The notes: generated by a model not told the origin, from the sequence alone. A DNA stretch of 11,661 nt from Longimicrobiaceae bacterium (GCA_030146875.1 JASLAX010000184.1:1-11661), one strand, 5' to 3'. Positions 1 to 7,008 are shown, counted from the stretch's first letter. Numbers and translations: made by a program.

Positions 1-1863
1 CGGCCGCGGGGTGCCCGGGCGCCGGCCGCCCGCGTCGCCCACCTGCGCCCCCGGCTCCAGCGCCAGGTATGAGGTGTACGGCGTCACGATCCCGTAGCGC
101 GTGCCCAGCTCCACCACCTCGTCGCGCAGCTCGCGGCTCTCGCCACGGGTGCGGATCTCCTCCATCAGCCAGCCCACGCGCCTGGTGGCCCACAGGCGGG
201 GGAGGAACTCGTTGCGGTCCTCGCGCAGGGGGAAGCGCAGGCCGGAGTACGACATCACCTCGCGCGCCGGAGAGGCGCGTCCCGACAGGCGCAGGGTCAC
301 GTCGCGCAGGTCGCGCTCGTTGGTGTAGCGCCCCACCAGGGCGAGCTGCGAGCCGCGGAACAGGTCGGGAAGGCTCCGCGGGTAGGTGCGCTCGGTGCGC
401 ACCCCGCCCAGGTCCAGGCGCAGGTCGGTGAGCACGGGGTGGTTCACCTTGTCGAAGAACGAGGAGACCTTCACCTCCAGGTCCTCCTGCGGCTCCACGT
501 ACTCCGCCGTGCCCCCGTTCTCGGCCGCCATGCGGTCCAGCAGGCGGGTGTTCACGTCGTACCCCACGCCGAACGAGAAGAGGCGCACCGGCGCCCGCCG
601 CGCGCGCACCGCGTTCGCCAGGATGCGGTCCGGGTCCGTCTCGCCCACGGTGGGCAGGCCGTCCGTCAGGAAGACGAGCTGGCGCGGGCGGTCGCCGCGC
701 GCGTCGAGCTGGCGCAGCGCCGTGGTGAGCGCCTCGTCGATGTTGGTGCCCCCGGTGGCCCGCAGCCCCTCCACGAACTCGATCCCGCGCCGCACCCCGG
801 CCCGGTCCGCGGCGATCAGCCCCGTCTCCATCAGCCGCGCCTCGCCGGCGAAGGCGACCACGTTGAAGCGGTCGCGGGGGCCCAGCCCGCGCAGGCCGAA
901 GGTGAGGGCGCGCTTGGCCTTGTCGATCTTCCCCTCGTCGTTCATGGACCCGGAGGTGTCCAGCACGTACACCACGTCGCGCGCCGGGTGCTCGCGCTGG
1001 GTGCGCGGGTCGTCGGGGGAGAGCAGGAGCAGGAAGTAGCCCTCCTTCCCCGGCTCGCGGTGGGTGAGCAGGGTGAGCCCCACCTCGCCCTGCGCGGGGG
1101 TGTAGAAGAGCTGGAAGTCGCGCCGCTCCTCGCCGCGGCGCGTCTCGAAGCTCACCGTGGCCTCGCCGCCGGGCACCGTTCCCCGCGTGGCGCAGCGCGC
1201 GCCGGGCGTGCAGGGGCGCGGTGCGTCGCCGCGGCGCACGTCGATACCGTGCGTGGGGGAGTACACGGCGCCCAGCCGGCTCTCCGCCCGCACGCTCACC
1301 CGGCCGGAGAAGCGCTCCACCGGCGAGGCGTTGCGCCCCACGCCCAGCGGGTAGCGGTAGGCCACCGTGCCCCCGTCCGCCCGCAGCACCTGCGTGTAGG
1401 TGAGCTCCAGCTTCTTGGTCCCCCGCGCGGGGATGGGAAAGATGCTGGCCTGGAACAGGTTCTCGCCCGCATACTCCAGCAGCCCCGGGTCGCGCTGGCG
1501 GCGCACGATGGCGTCGTAGATCCGCCGCGCCTCCTCCCGCGAGCGCACCTCGCCCTCCAGCCGCCGGTCGCCGTCCCAGATGGCGAACTGGGTTATGGAG
1601 GCCTCCGACGGGATGGGGAAGAAGTAGGTGCCCTCCAGCACCATCCCCGTCTCGTTGCGGAAGACCTGGGTGACGTGCGTGGTGGCGACCTGCCCCTGGA
1701 TGCGCGTCTCCAGCGTCACCGACTCCACCGGCAGCGCGCGGGGGAGCGGGCGGTTGGGCGGGGGACGGCAGTCGCGGCAGCCGGGAACCAGGATGCCCTG
1801 GGCGCCGAGCGGGGCGGCGCAGGCGAGCAGGAGGAGCGGGACCAGCAGGGTGCGGGCGTGCAT
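1..1863 (-). CDS. Secreted VIT and vWA domain protein (inter-alpha-trypsin-inhibitor heavy-chain-like), C-terminus cut by window edge
   Basis: The minus-strand frame is open from the ATG at 1863 to base 1 (621 codons, no stop), so the C-terminus lies outside the window. Residues 1-22 form a Sec signal peptide (hydrophobic run of Leu, ending Leu-Gly-Ala-Gln before Gly23). A weak lipobox-like Leu-Leu-Ala-Cys15 lies inside it, so lipidation is an alternative. A CRDC cysteine pair follows at 29-32. A VIT domain covers about residues 44-170, with YFFPIPSEA and the GENLFQASIFPIP stretch. The vWA domain starts near 295 and has a complete MIDAS metal site: D302-T-S304-G-S306, T373 and D401. The tail carries the family's LWATRRVGWLMEEIR and GIVTPYTSYL motifs. 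A GAGGT Shine-Dalgarno sits 4 nt before the start. Such proteins are usually envelope or secreted adhesion-like proteins that bind partners through Mg2+; the partner here is unknown. The gene is divergent from the DUF1800 operon. Confidence 0.92.
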   Translation of the reverse strand, partial: MHARTLLVPLLLLACAAPLGAQGILVPGCRDCRPPPNRPLPRALPVESVTLETRIQGQVATTHVTQVFRNETGMVLEGTYFFPIPSEASITQFAIWDGDRRLEGEVRSREEARRIYDAIVRRQRDPGLLEYAGENLFQASIFPIPARGTKKLELTYTQVLRADGGTVAYRYPLGVGRNASPVERFSGRVSVRAESRLGAVYSPTHGIDVRRGDAPRPCTPGARCATRGTVPGGEATVSFETRRGEERRDFQLFYTPAQGEVGLTLLTHREPGKEGYFLLLLSPDDPRTQREHPARDVVYVLDTSGSMNDEGKIDKAKRALTFGLRGLGPRDRFNVVAFAGEARLMETGLIAADRAGVRRGIEFVEGLRATGGTNIDEALTTALRQLDARGDRPRQLVFLTDGLPTVGETDPDRILANAVRARRAPVRLFSFGVGYDVNTRLLDRMAAENGGTAEYVEPQEDLEVKVSSFFDKVNHPVLTDLRLDLGGVRTERTYPRSLPDLFRGSQLALVGRYTNERDLRDVTLRLSGRASPAREVMSYSGLRFPLREDRNEFLPRLWATRRVGWLMEEIRTRGESRELRDEVVELGTRYGIVTPYTSYLALEPGAQVGDAGGRRPGTPRP

Positions 1864-1935
1864 GGGGACCTCGCGGTGGGGGACGTCCTGCGTGTATGTG
1901 GTACTCCCCCGGACGCCCGCCGGGTTCCCTCGCGC

Positions 1936-1975
1936 GCCCCCGGGGGCCCCGACCGGCGGGAGAACGCCCCGCCGG
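1936..1975. repeat. GC palindrome and hairpin in the divergent promoter region
   Basis: GCCCCCGGGGGC at 1936-1947 is self-complementary over 12 bp. CCGGCGGG at 1953-1960 pairs perfectly with CCCGCCGG at 1968-1975 around the loop AGAACGC. The two lie side by side, roughly mid-way between the divergent starts. The repeats are directly visible; an operator role is inference. Confidence 0.5.
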
Positions 1976-2069
1976 CTGCGCGTCCGACCCCCGCCCAACG
2001 CGGGACGCACGGCCGGTGTACGAAGCGTGAGGAGAGCCGCGGCACCCGCCGGCGGACACACGAGCGCGT

Positions 2070-2074
2070 GGAGG
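2070..2074 (+). promoter_or_regulatory. Ribosome binding site that sets the DUF1800 start
   Basis: GGAGG lies 6 nt before the ATG at 2081 but directly abuts the in-frame ATG at 2075. Normal spacing therefore favours 2081 as the start. The frame stays open far upstream (to 1628), but that stretch crosses the antisense of the VIT-vWA gene and has no comparable site. Confidence 0.75.
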
Positions 2075-2080
2075 ATGGCG

Positions 2081-3886
2081 ATGCGAGGGAAGACGAGCCG
2101 GCGGATGACGATCGGGGGGACCCGCGGGCGGGCCGCCGCCGTGCTGCTGGGCGCCTGCGGCCTGACGGCGGGCGCGGTCCCCGGCGACGTCCGGCCCTCC
2201 CTCGCCTCGCCGCAGCCGACGCTGGTGGAGCGAGGCGCGCCCGCGGACACCGCGCGCGCCCTGCGCCTCCTCTCCCGCGCCACCTGGGGGGCGCGGCCGG
2301 AGGACCTCTCCGCCGTGCTGCGCGAGGGGCCGGAGCGCTGGCTGGAGCGGCAGCTCCACCCGGAGCGCATCGCGGACGCGGGCCTGGACGCCCGGCTGGC
2401 GGCCTTCCCCGCCGCCTCCATGCCCGTCGCCGAGCTCTACCGCCACTACCCTCCGCCGCAGGCCGCCCGCCGCCGGCGCCCCCGCGCGGACTCGACGTCC
2501 ACGCCGTGGATGGGGAGGGAGGGCGGCGCGCCGTCCGGGAGCGCCGAGCGGCGGAGGATGGCGGGGCAGCAGGGGCCGCAGCGCATCCTGCTGGACCTGG
2601 CTGGGGCCCGGCTGGCGCGGGCCGTTCACTCCGAGCGGCAGCTCCAGGAGGTGATGGCGGACTTCTGGTTCAACCACTTCAACGTCTTCTTCGGCAAGGC
2701 GGAGGACCGCTGGCTGGTGGGCGACTACGAGCGCAGCGCCATCCGCCCCCACGTGTTCGGCCGGTTCGAGGACATGCTGGCCGCCAGCGCCCGGCACCCG
2801 GCGATGCTGGTGTACCTGGACAACGCGGGGAGCGTGGCGCCGGACTCCACGGCCGGAGGCGCGGAGCGGGACCGCATCGCCCGAGCCCGCCGCCGCTGGC
2901 GGGCCATGACGCCGGAGCGCCGCGAGGCGATGGTGCGCCAGGGGCGCGTCACCCCCCGCCGCGCCGCCCTGCTCTCGTCGGACGAGATGCCGGGGCCGCC
3001 GCGCCGCAGCCGCGGAATCAACGAGAACTACGCCCGCGAGCTGATGGAGCTGCACACCCTGGGGGTGGACGGCGGCTACACGCAGGCGGACGTCGTATCC
3101 GTGGCCCGCGCGTTCACCGGGTGGACGATCGACGCGCGGCGCTCGGGCGGGGGAGGCCGCGACCCCCGCTTCGTCTTCCGCGCCGCGCAGCACGACGCCG
3201 GGGAGAAGACCGTGCTCGGCCGGCGGCTGCGGGGCACCGGAGAGGGGGAGGGGCGCGAGGTGCTTCACCTGCTGGCCACGCACCCGGCCACGGCGCGCCA
3301 CGTGGCCCGCAAGCTGGCGGAGCGCTTCGTGGCCGACGACCCGCCCCAGGAGGTGGTCGACCGGCTGGCCGCCGTCTTCCTGCGCACGGGCGGCGACCTG
3401 CGCGAGGTGACGCGCGCCCTCTTCCTTTCCCCGGAGATGTACGGCGCCCGCCCGGCGGAGGCGAAGGTGAAGACGCCCTTCGAGTTCGTGGCCAGCGCCC
3501 GGCGCGCCACGGGGGCCGAGGTGGGCCGGCCCCAGGCGCTGGTGCAGGCGCTGCGCGGCTTCGGCCACGTGCCCTTCGCCGCCACGGCGCCCACGGGCTA
3601 CCCGGCGTCGTCGGAGGAGTGGACCAACGCGGGGGCGATGCTGGGGCGGATGAACTTCGCCCTGGCCCTGGCTTCCGGGCGGATGCCGGGCGTCCGTCCG
3701 GCGGCGGTGGTGGGACCCGACCCCGCGTCCGCGGCCGTCGCCGCCGTGCTGCCGGGGCGCAGCGCGCCGGAGCTGGTGGCGGCCATCCGCGCCGACCTGG
3801 CCGAGCAGCCGGGACTCACCCCGCGGCAGGCCGCCGCGCGCGCCCTGGGGCTCGCCCTGGGGTCGCCGCAGTTCCAGAAGCGATAG
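2081..3886 (+). CDS. DUF1800 family exported protein, partner of DUF1501
   Basis: This 601-residue protein belongs to the DUF1800 family, whose biochemical role is not established. The start at 2081 is chosen from the GGAGG spacing. The N-terminus (MRGKTSRRMT, then a hydrophobic stretch at 17-33) is an export signal. It holds a lipobox-like Leu-Gly-Ala-Cys26, so this may be a lipoprotein, and a twin-arginine pair that makes Tat export possible. Family motifs in order are LLSRATWGARPEDL (63-76), FWFNHFNVFFGK (195-206), NENYARELMELHTLG (314-328), a YTQADV to RAFTGWT stretch (333-349), HPATARHVARKLAERFV (401-417), VKTPFEFV (463-470) and the terminal LGSPQFQKR. A polar, Arg-rich insert at about 252-312 precedes the NENYAREL motif. 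The stop overlaps the ribosome binding site of the next gene, so the two are co-transcribed and probably translationally coupled. DUF1800 and DUF1501 genes are commonly adjacent in many phyla, which suggests a shared envelope task. Confidence 0.93.
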   Translation: MRGKTSRRMTIGGTRGRAAAVLLGACGLTAGAVPGDVRPSLASPQPTLVERGAPADTARALRLLSRATWGARPEDLSAVLREGPERWLERQLHPERIADAGLDARLAAFPAASMPVAELYRHYPPPQAARRRRPRADSTSTPWMGREGGAPSGSAERRRMAGQQGPQRILLDLAGARLARAVHSERQLQEVMADFWFNHFNVFFGKAEDRWLVGDYERSAIRPHVFGRFEDMLAASARHPAMLVYLDNAGSVAPDSTAGGAERDRIARARRRWRAMTPERREAMVRQGRVTPRRAALLSSDEMPGPPRRSRGINENYARELMELHTLGVDGGYTQADVVSVARAFTGWTIDARRSGGGGRDPRFVFRAAQHDAGEKTVLGRRLRGTGEGEGREVLHLLATHPATARHVARKLAERFVADDPPQEVVDRLAAVFLRTGGDLREVTRALFLSPEMYGARPAEAKVKTPFEFVASARRATGAEVGRPQALVQALRGFGHVPFAATAPTGYPASSEEWTNAGAMLGRMNFALALASGRMPGVRPAAVVGPDPASAAVAAVLPGRSAPELVAAIRADLAEQPGLTPRQAAARALGLALGSPQFQKR

Positions 3887-3889
3887 GAG
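3885..3889 (+). promoter_or_regulatory. Ribosome binding site of the DUF1501 gene, overlapping the DUF1800 stop
   Basis: AGGAG begins within the TAG stop of the upstream gene (3884-3886) and lies 8 nt before the ATG at 3898. This fixes the DUF1501 start, although the frame is open for more than 3 kb upstream. It suggests translational coupling. Confidence 0.75.
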
Positions 3890-3897
3890 CCCGGACC

Positions 3898-5226
3898 ATG
3901 GAGCCCATCGACCGGCGCGTCTTCATCCGCCGGGGCGCCCTGTCGCTGCTGGCGATGGGCCTGCCCCCGGAGCTGGTCGCGCGGACGGCAATGGCGCAGA
4001 CCACCGCCGCCGCGCGCAAGAAGACGCTGATCTGCATCTTCCAGCGCGGCGCGGCCGATGGGTTGAGCATGGTGGTGCCCTTCGGCGACCGAGCGTACGG
4101 GGCCTCGCGCCGCTCCATCGCCATCGGCGCACCGGGGCGGGCGGGGGGCGCGCTGGAGCTGGACGGCTTCTTCGGCCTGCATCCCTCCATGCGTCCCCTC
4201 CACGAGCTGTGGGCGCGGCGGGAGATGGCGATCGTGCACGCCGCCGGCTCCCCCCACCCCACGCGCTCGCACTTCGAGGCGCAGGACGTGATGGAGACGG
4301 CGGACCCCAGCGGACGCGCCCGCGACGGGTGGCTGAACCGCCTGCTGGGCGCCACCTGCTGCGACGGCTGCGACGGCCGCACCCTGGCCGACGCCCGGGC
4401 GCACGCGGCCGACCACGCCGTCGGCCAGGCCGGGCTGGTCTCCGGCGGCCGGGCGGCGCTGCGCGGCGTGGGGATGGGCGCCGCGCTCCCTCTGGCCCTG
4501 CGCGGCAGGCACCCGTCGCTCGCCGTCGCGGACCTGGACCGCTTCGGCGTGGGCGGCGGGCGCGACCAGTCCCTCTCCGACGCCTTCTCCCGCCTCTACC
4601 GCACCGACGGCGGCGACGCGGTGGCCGGCGCGGCCGACGACGGGCTGGAGGCGGCGGCCATCCTGCGGCGCGTGGACCCCTCCCGCTACCGCCCGCGCGA
4701 CGGGGTGGAGTACCCGGCCGGCGAGTTCGGGCGCTCGCTGCGGCAGATCGCGCAGCTCGTGAAGGCCGACGTGGGGGTGGAGGTGGCCTTCGCCGACCTG
4801 GGCGGGTGGGACACGCACGTGGCCCAGGGCGGGGCGGAGGGCCAGCTCGCCCGCCGCCTGCGCGAGATGGCGCAGGGGATCCGCGCGCTGCACGACGACC
4901 TGGGGGAGCGGATGGAGGACGTGGTGATCCTGACCATGTCCGAGTTCGGCCGCACCGTGGCCGAGAACGGCAGCGGCGGGACGGATCACGGCCACGCCAA
5001 CTGCATGCTGCTGCTGGGGGGGAGCGTGGCGGGCGGGAAGGTCCACGGCGAGTGGCCGGGGCTGGAGCGCGAGCAGCTCTGGGAGGGCCGCGACCTGCGG
5101 ATGACCACCGACTTCCGCGACGTCTTCGCCGAGGTCGCCTCGCGCCACCTGGGCGCCGGGAAGATGGACGGCGTCTTCCCCGGCCACGCGGCCGACCCCT
5201 CGCGCTGGCGCGGCGTCCTGCGCTGA
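3898..5226 (+). CDS. DUF1501 family protein with Tat signal
   Basis: This 442-residue protein begins with a clear twin-arginine signal: DRRVFIRRG at 5-13, a hydrophobic run at 14-23 and a likely cleavage after Ala-Met-Ala-Gln (31-34). It is therefore probably exported folded, perhaps with a bound metal. DUF1501 is related to the alkaline phosphatase/sulfatase fold; its substrate is not established. Family motifs are FQRGAADGLSMVVPFGD (48-64), HPTRSHFEAQDVMET (120-134), GGWDTH (302-307), SEFGRTVAENGSGGTDHGHAN (348-368, with D363, H364 and H366 as candidate metal ligands) and a C-terminal TDFRDVFAEV. A segment at about 153-187 looks like an insertion; it carries C154, C155, C158 and two histidines. 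The gene is the second of a two-gene operon and is followed by a strong terminator. Confidence 0.95.
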   Translation: MEPIDRRVFIRRGALSLLAMGLPPELVARTAMAQTTAAARKKTLICIFQRGAADGLSMVVPFGDRAYGASRRSIAIGAPGRAGGALELDGFFGLHPSMRPLHELWARREMAIVHAAGSPHPTRSHFEAQDVMETADPSGRARDGWLNRLLGATCCDGCDGRTLADARAHAADHAVGQAGLVSGGRAALRGVGMGAALPLALRGRHPSLAVADLDRFGVGGGRDQSLSDAFSRLYRTDGGDAVAGAADDGLEAAAILRRVDPSRYRPRDGVEYPAGEFGRSLRQIAQLVKADVGVEVAFADLGGWDTHVAQGGAEGQLARRLREMAQGIRALHDDLGERMEDVVILTMSEFGRTVAENGSGGTDHGHANCMLLLGGSVAGGKVHGEWPGLEREQLWEGRDLRMTTDFRDVFAEVASRHLGAGKMDGVFPGHAADPSRWRGVLR

Positions 5227-5266
5227 GGGCGGCGGACGTCGGCTCCGGAAGATGAGGAGACGAGGA

Positions 5267-5302
5267 GGGGCCCGGCCGCATCGCGCGGCCGGGCCCCTTT
5301 TT
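5267..5302 (+). terminator. Rho-independent terminator of the DUF1800-DUF1501 operon
   Basis: A perfect 13-bp GC stem (arms 5267-5279 and 5285-5297, loop ATCGC) is followed directly by five T residues at 5298-5302, 41 bp after the DUF1501 stop. Read on the minus strand the same stem lacks a good U-tract. It therefore serves mainly the plus-strand operon, though it might slow transcription arriving from the convergent zinc-ribbon gene. Confidence 0.92.
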
Positions 5303-5317
5303 CGGCGTATTCCAGGC

Positions 5318-6127
5318 TCAGCGGCCGGCGAGGACGCGCTCCGCCTCTTCCTTCATGGGCGGCAGGGCGGTGCGGTGGTCCTGGTACTCCGGGCGGCTGC
5401 TCTTCGACTCCGAGTCGTAGGCGGCCACGAAGCGCTCGTAGAGGTCGACGGACGCGGCCTTGTTCCCCAGGGCGCCCTCCGCCTGCGCGGCGGTGAACAG
5501 GCCGAACAGGTGCCTGGCGTCCTGGCGCAGGATGGTGTCGGCCTGGGCGCGGGCGGACGCGGCGTCGGCGCCCACGAGCTGCAGCACGGCCAGGTGGTAG
5601 CGGCCGTCCAGGTCCAGCGTCTCCACGCGGCCGTAGGCGGCGATGGCCATGGGCAGGAAGGTGCGCGCGCCGGCCGTGTCGCCCTGGGAGAGGTTCTGCA
5701 TCACCCGGTTGAACAGGCGGTCGGCCTGCTCGCGCGGGGTCATGGTGGACAGGTCCACGCTCCGCGCGTCGCCCGGCGGGCCCGCGGCGGGCCCGGTGGC
5801 CGGCCCGGCGGCGGGCGCCTGCGCGAACGGCGGCGTGCCCTGCCCGGGCTCGTCGTCCCCGCCGCCCATTCGGGGGAGGATCAGGACCACGGCCAGCGCG
5901 GCGATGGCGGCCCCGGCCACGGCCCACGGTAGCACCGATGCGCCGCGGCCCGGCCGTGCCACGGCGGCCCCGGCCGACGCGGGGGCCCCGCACTCGTTGC
6001 AGAAGCGTCCGCCGGCGGGAATGCGGTTCCCGCACTCGCGGCACTCGGCGTCCAGCGCGACCCCGCAGTCGGGGCAGAAACGGCCCGCGGCGGCGCGTCC
6101 GCAGCCCGGGCAGGTGGTCTCGGTCAT
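5318..6127 (-). CDS. Membrane-anchored double-zinc-ribbon protein with helical (TPR-like) C-terminal region
   Basis: The 269-residue protein starts at the ATG at 6127, preceded by AAGGA 3 nt upstream. The frame is open further upstream but without conserved-looking sequence. The N-terminus has four CxxC knuckles: C6-C9 with C18-C21, and C29-C32 with C43-C46. These form two zinc ribbons of the double-zinc-ribbon type. One transmembrane helix follows at about 65-84 (VLPWAVAGAAIAALAVVLIL). Next comes a Gly-Ala-Pro linker with an imperfect AAGPATGPAAGPPG repeat (about 88-120). The rest, about 125-269, is alpha-helical and resembles TPR repeats (for example FGLFTAAQAEGALGNKAASV). The ribbons are probably cytoplasmic and the helical part periplasmic, since the segment before the helix is Arg-rich. 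A role in scaffolding or signalling is inference; no enzyme domain is visible. Confidence 0.85.
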   Translation of the reverse strand: MTETTCPGCGRAAAGRFCPDCGVALDAECRECGNRIPAGGRFCNECGAPASAGAAVARPGRGASVLPWAVAGAAIAALAVVLILPRMGGGDDEPGQGTPPFAQAPAAGPATGPAAGPPGDARSVDLSTMTPREQADRLFNRVMQNLSQGDTAGARTFLPMAIAAYGRVETLDLDGRYHLAVLQLVGADAASARAQADTILRQDARHLFGLFTAAQAEGALGNKAASVDLYERFVAAYDSESKSSRPEYQDHRTALPPMKEEAERVLAGR

Positions 6128-6162
6128 GCTTCCTTCGTGCGGCTTCGGGGGATGGGCGCCGG

Positions 6163-6191
6163 AATGTATGCACGCCGCGCGAAGGACGAAA
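6163..6191 (-). promoter_or_regulatory. Weak candidate promoter of the zinc-ribbon gene
   Basis: On the minus strand, TACATT (6163-6168) resembles a -10 box. TTTCGT (6186-6191) lies exactly 17 nt upstream as a poor -35. The -10 box ends 35 bp before the gene's start codon. Only the -10 match (4 of 6) and the spacing support this. Confidence 0.25.
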
Positions 6192-6194
6192 CCC

Positions 6195-6212
6195 CGTGCC
6201 GCGCCCGGCACG
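6195..6212. repeat. Short inverted repeat in the divergent zinc-ribbon/HTH gap
   Basis: CGTGCC (6195-6200) and GGCACG (6207-6212) are perfect complements around a 6-nt spacer. The repeat sits in the 142-bp gap between two divergent genes, just upstream of the candidate minus-strand promoter. It could be an operator for the adjacent HTH protein, but a 6-bp arm at this GC content can occur by chance. Confidence 0.35.
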
Positions 6213-6269
6213 CGTTCTGCGTTGGATGTTCCCCCCACGGACGGACCCAAAAGGGCATCGGAGGACAGG

Positions 6270-6548
6270 ATGATTCGCGGAGCGGAAGCCTCTCTCGGAA
6301 GGGCGTTGGAAGTCGGAGGACCGCGTCTCGTGCCGGCCGATGCCGCGCGCCCGCGTACCCGTCCGTCGGATGAGCGCGACCCGGCCGCCGAGGCCCGGAC
6401 GCTCCTGATGCTGCGCCTTGCCGCCGACCGGCTGCGCGACCTGCGCGACGACGGCGTCACCTTCGGCTACATCGCCCGCATGTACGACGTGCCGACCGAG
6501 ACGATCGAGCGCGTGTACGGCGAGCTGATCCCGTCTCCCCCGCGCTGA
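6270..6548 (+). CDS. Small protein with probable helix-turn-helix
   Basis: This 92-residue protein starts at the ATG at 6270, which has a strong GGAGGA 4 nt upstream. The longer frame reaching back to 5643 is antisense to the zinc-ribbon gene and is not credible. Residues 1-40 are polar and probably disordered. A helix spans about 38-60 (AEARTLLMLRLAADRLRDLR). Residues 64-86 then read as a helix-turn-helix: TFGYIARMY, turn DVP, recognition helix TETIERVYGEL, similar in pattern to sigma-factor region 4 and small regulator HTHs. I do not recognise a named family. It is divergent from the zinc-ribbon gene, so it may regulate it or itself; this is inference from position only. Confidence 0.7.
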   Translation: MIRGAEASLGRALEVGGPRLVPADAARPRTRPSDERDPAAEARTLLMLRLAADRLRDLRDDGVTFGYIARMYDVPTETIERVYGELIPSPPR

Positions 6549-6584
6549 GGCAGCCGTCGGGCCCTTCGCGGGGATCTCGAAGCA

Positions 6585-6616
6585 GCGGCCGCCGCCCCTC
6601 GCGGGACGGCGGCCGC
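6585..6616. repeat. Strong GC hairpin between the two small genes
   Basis: GCGGCCGCCG (6585-6594) pairs perfectly with CGGCGGCCGC (6607-6616). Inside the 12-nt loop, CCC and GGG can pair further. It lies 37 bp after the HTH gene stop and has no T-tract, so it is not a classic intrinsic terminator. It could be an attenuator, a Rho-linked 3' end, or the structured leader of the next gene. Confidence 0.5.
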
Positions 6617-6716
6617 GCCGCGTGCGCCCCTGGCGCTCCGCGCCCTCATGCCCCACCGTGATGGGCGTGCAGCACCCGACATCCAGACCATCCCCACCCT
6701 ACCGGAGACCGACCGC

Positions 6717-6947
6717 ATGCCGCTCAACTACTCGGACATGAAGGGCCGCCACGGCGCCGAGCGCGCCGTGGAGATCAACGTGAACCTGCCCGACGGCCGC
6801 CGCACGTACAGCGACACCTGGGTGCTGGTGGAGGGCGACACCGGGATGGTCCACGTCCTCAACCGGGAGGGCACCAAGCACCTCGCCTCGTTCCCCCTCG
6901 CGGCCACGTCGCTCGTCTGGGACGACATGACGGAGCTGAGCCGCTAA
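6717..6947 (+). CDS. Small hypothetical protein, 76 residues
   Basis: The start at 6717 (MPLNYSDMKGRHG) is chosen because GGAG lies 9 nt upstream at 6704-6707. The longer in-frame ATG at 6648 has no ribosome binding site. I do not recognise a family. The protein has no signal peptide, transmembrane segment or cysteine. Its pattern suggests a small beta-rich fold: alternating hydrophobics in VEINVNLPDGRRTYSDTWVL, then TGMVHVLNRE and KHLASFPLAATSLVWDDM. Composition fits a real gene, with acidic and basic residues balanced and without the Arg/Pro/Gly runs of shadow frames. The gene converges with dnaE2 across the repeat-bearing gap. Confidence 0.65.
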   Translation: MPLNYSDMKGRHGAERAVEINVNLPDGRRTYSDTWVLVEGDTGMVHVLNREGTKHLASFPLAATSLVWDDMTELSR

Positions 6948-7008
6948 CCTTCGGGGCTTTCTCGACGAGCGGGCGGACGTCTCGCGCCGCGCGTCCATGA
7001 AGGGGACG

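Larger units (their letters stand above)
1864..2080. other. Divergent intergenic region between the VIT-vWA gene and the DUF1800-DUF1501 operon
   Basis: These 217 bp must hold the promoters of both divergent units. I see no convincing -35/-10 pair on either strand. It contains a 12-bp perfect palindrome (GCCCCCGGGGGC, 1936-1947) and an 8-bp inverted repeat with a 7-nt loop (1953-1975). Either could be an operator or a leader hairpin, or may simply reflect the high GC. No credible small gene is present. Confidence 0.5.

Noticed and set aside
1628..2080. N-terminal extension of the DUF1800 frame
   Set aside because: It is antisense to the VIT-vWA 5' end and carries no domain. The GGAGG at 2070 and the export signal at 2081 mark the real start.
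439..3897. Plus-strand open frame that runs without a stop into DUF1501 and would give a 1595-residue protein
   Set aside because: It is antisense to the VIT-vWA gene and then out of frame over DUF1800. The translation is Arg/Pro/Gly/His/Leu-rich with no motif, and DUF1501 has its own ribosome binding site and Tat signal at 3898.
3598..5281. Long minus-strand frames of about 450-530 codons opposite DUF1501
   Set aside because: They are antisense shadows created by GC-rich third positions, low in complexity, with no recognisable domain.
5252..6269. Plus-strand frames opposite the zinc-ribbon gene, including the upstream extension of the HTH gene
   Set aside because: The opposite strand has four CxxC knuckles and a transmembrane helix. 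The plus frames show no domain, and the HTH gene has a strong ribosome binding site at 6260.
6939..6960. Terminator after the 76-residue gene
   Set aside because: Only about 5 base pairs around a TTCG loop with a large bulge can form, and the tail is a poor T-tract.
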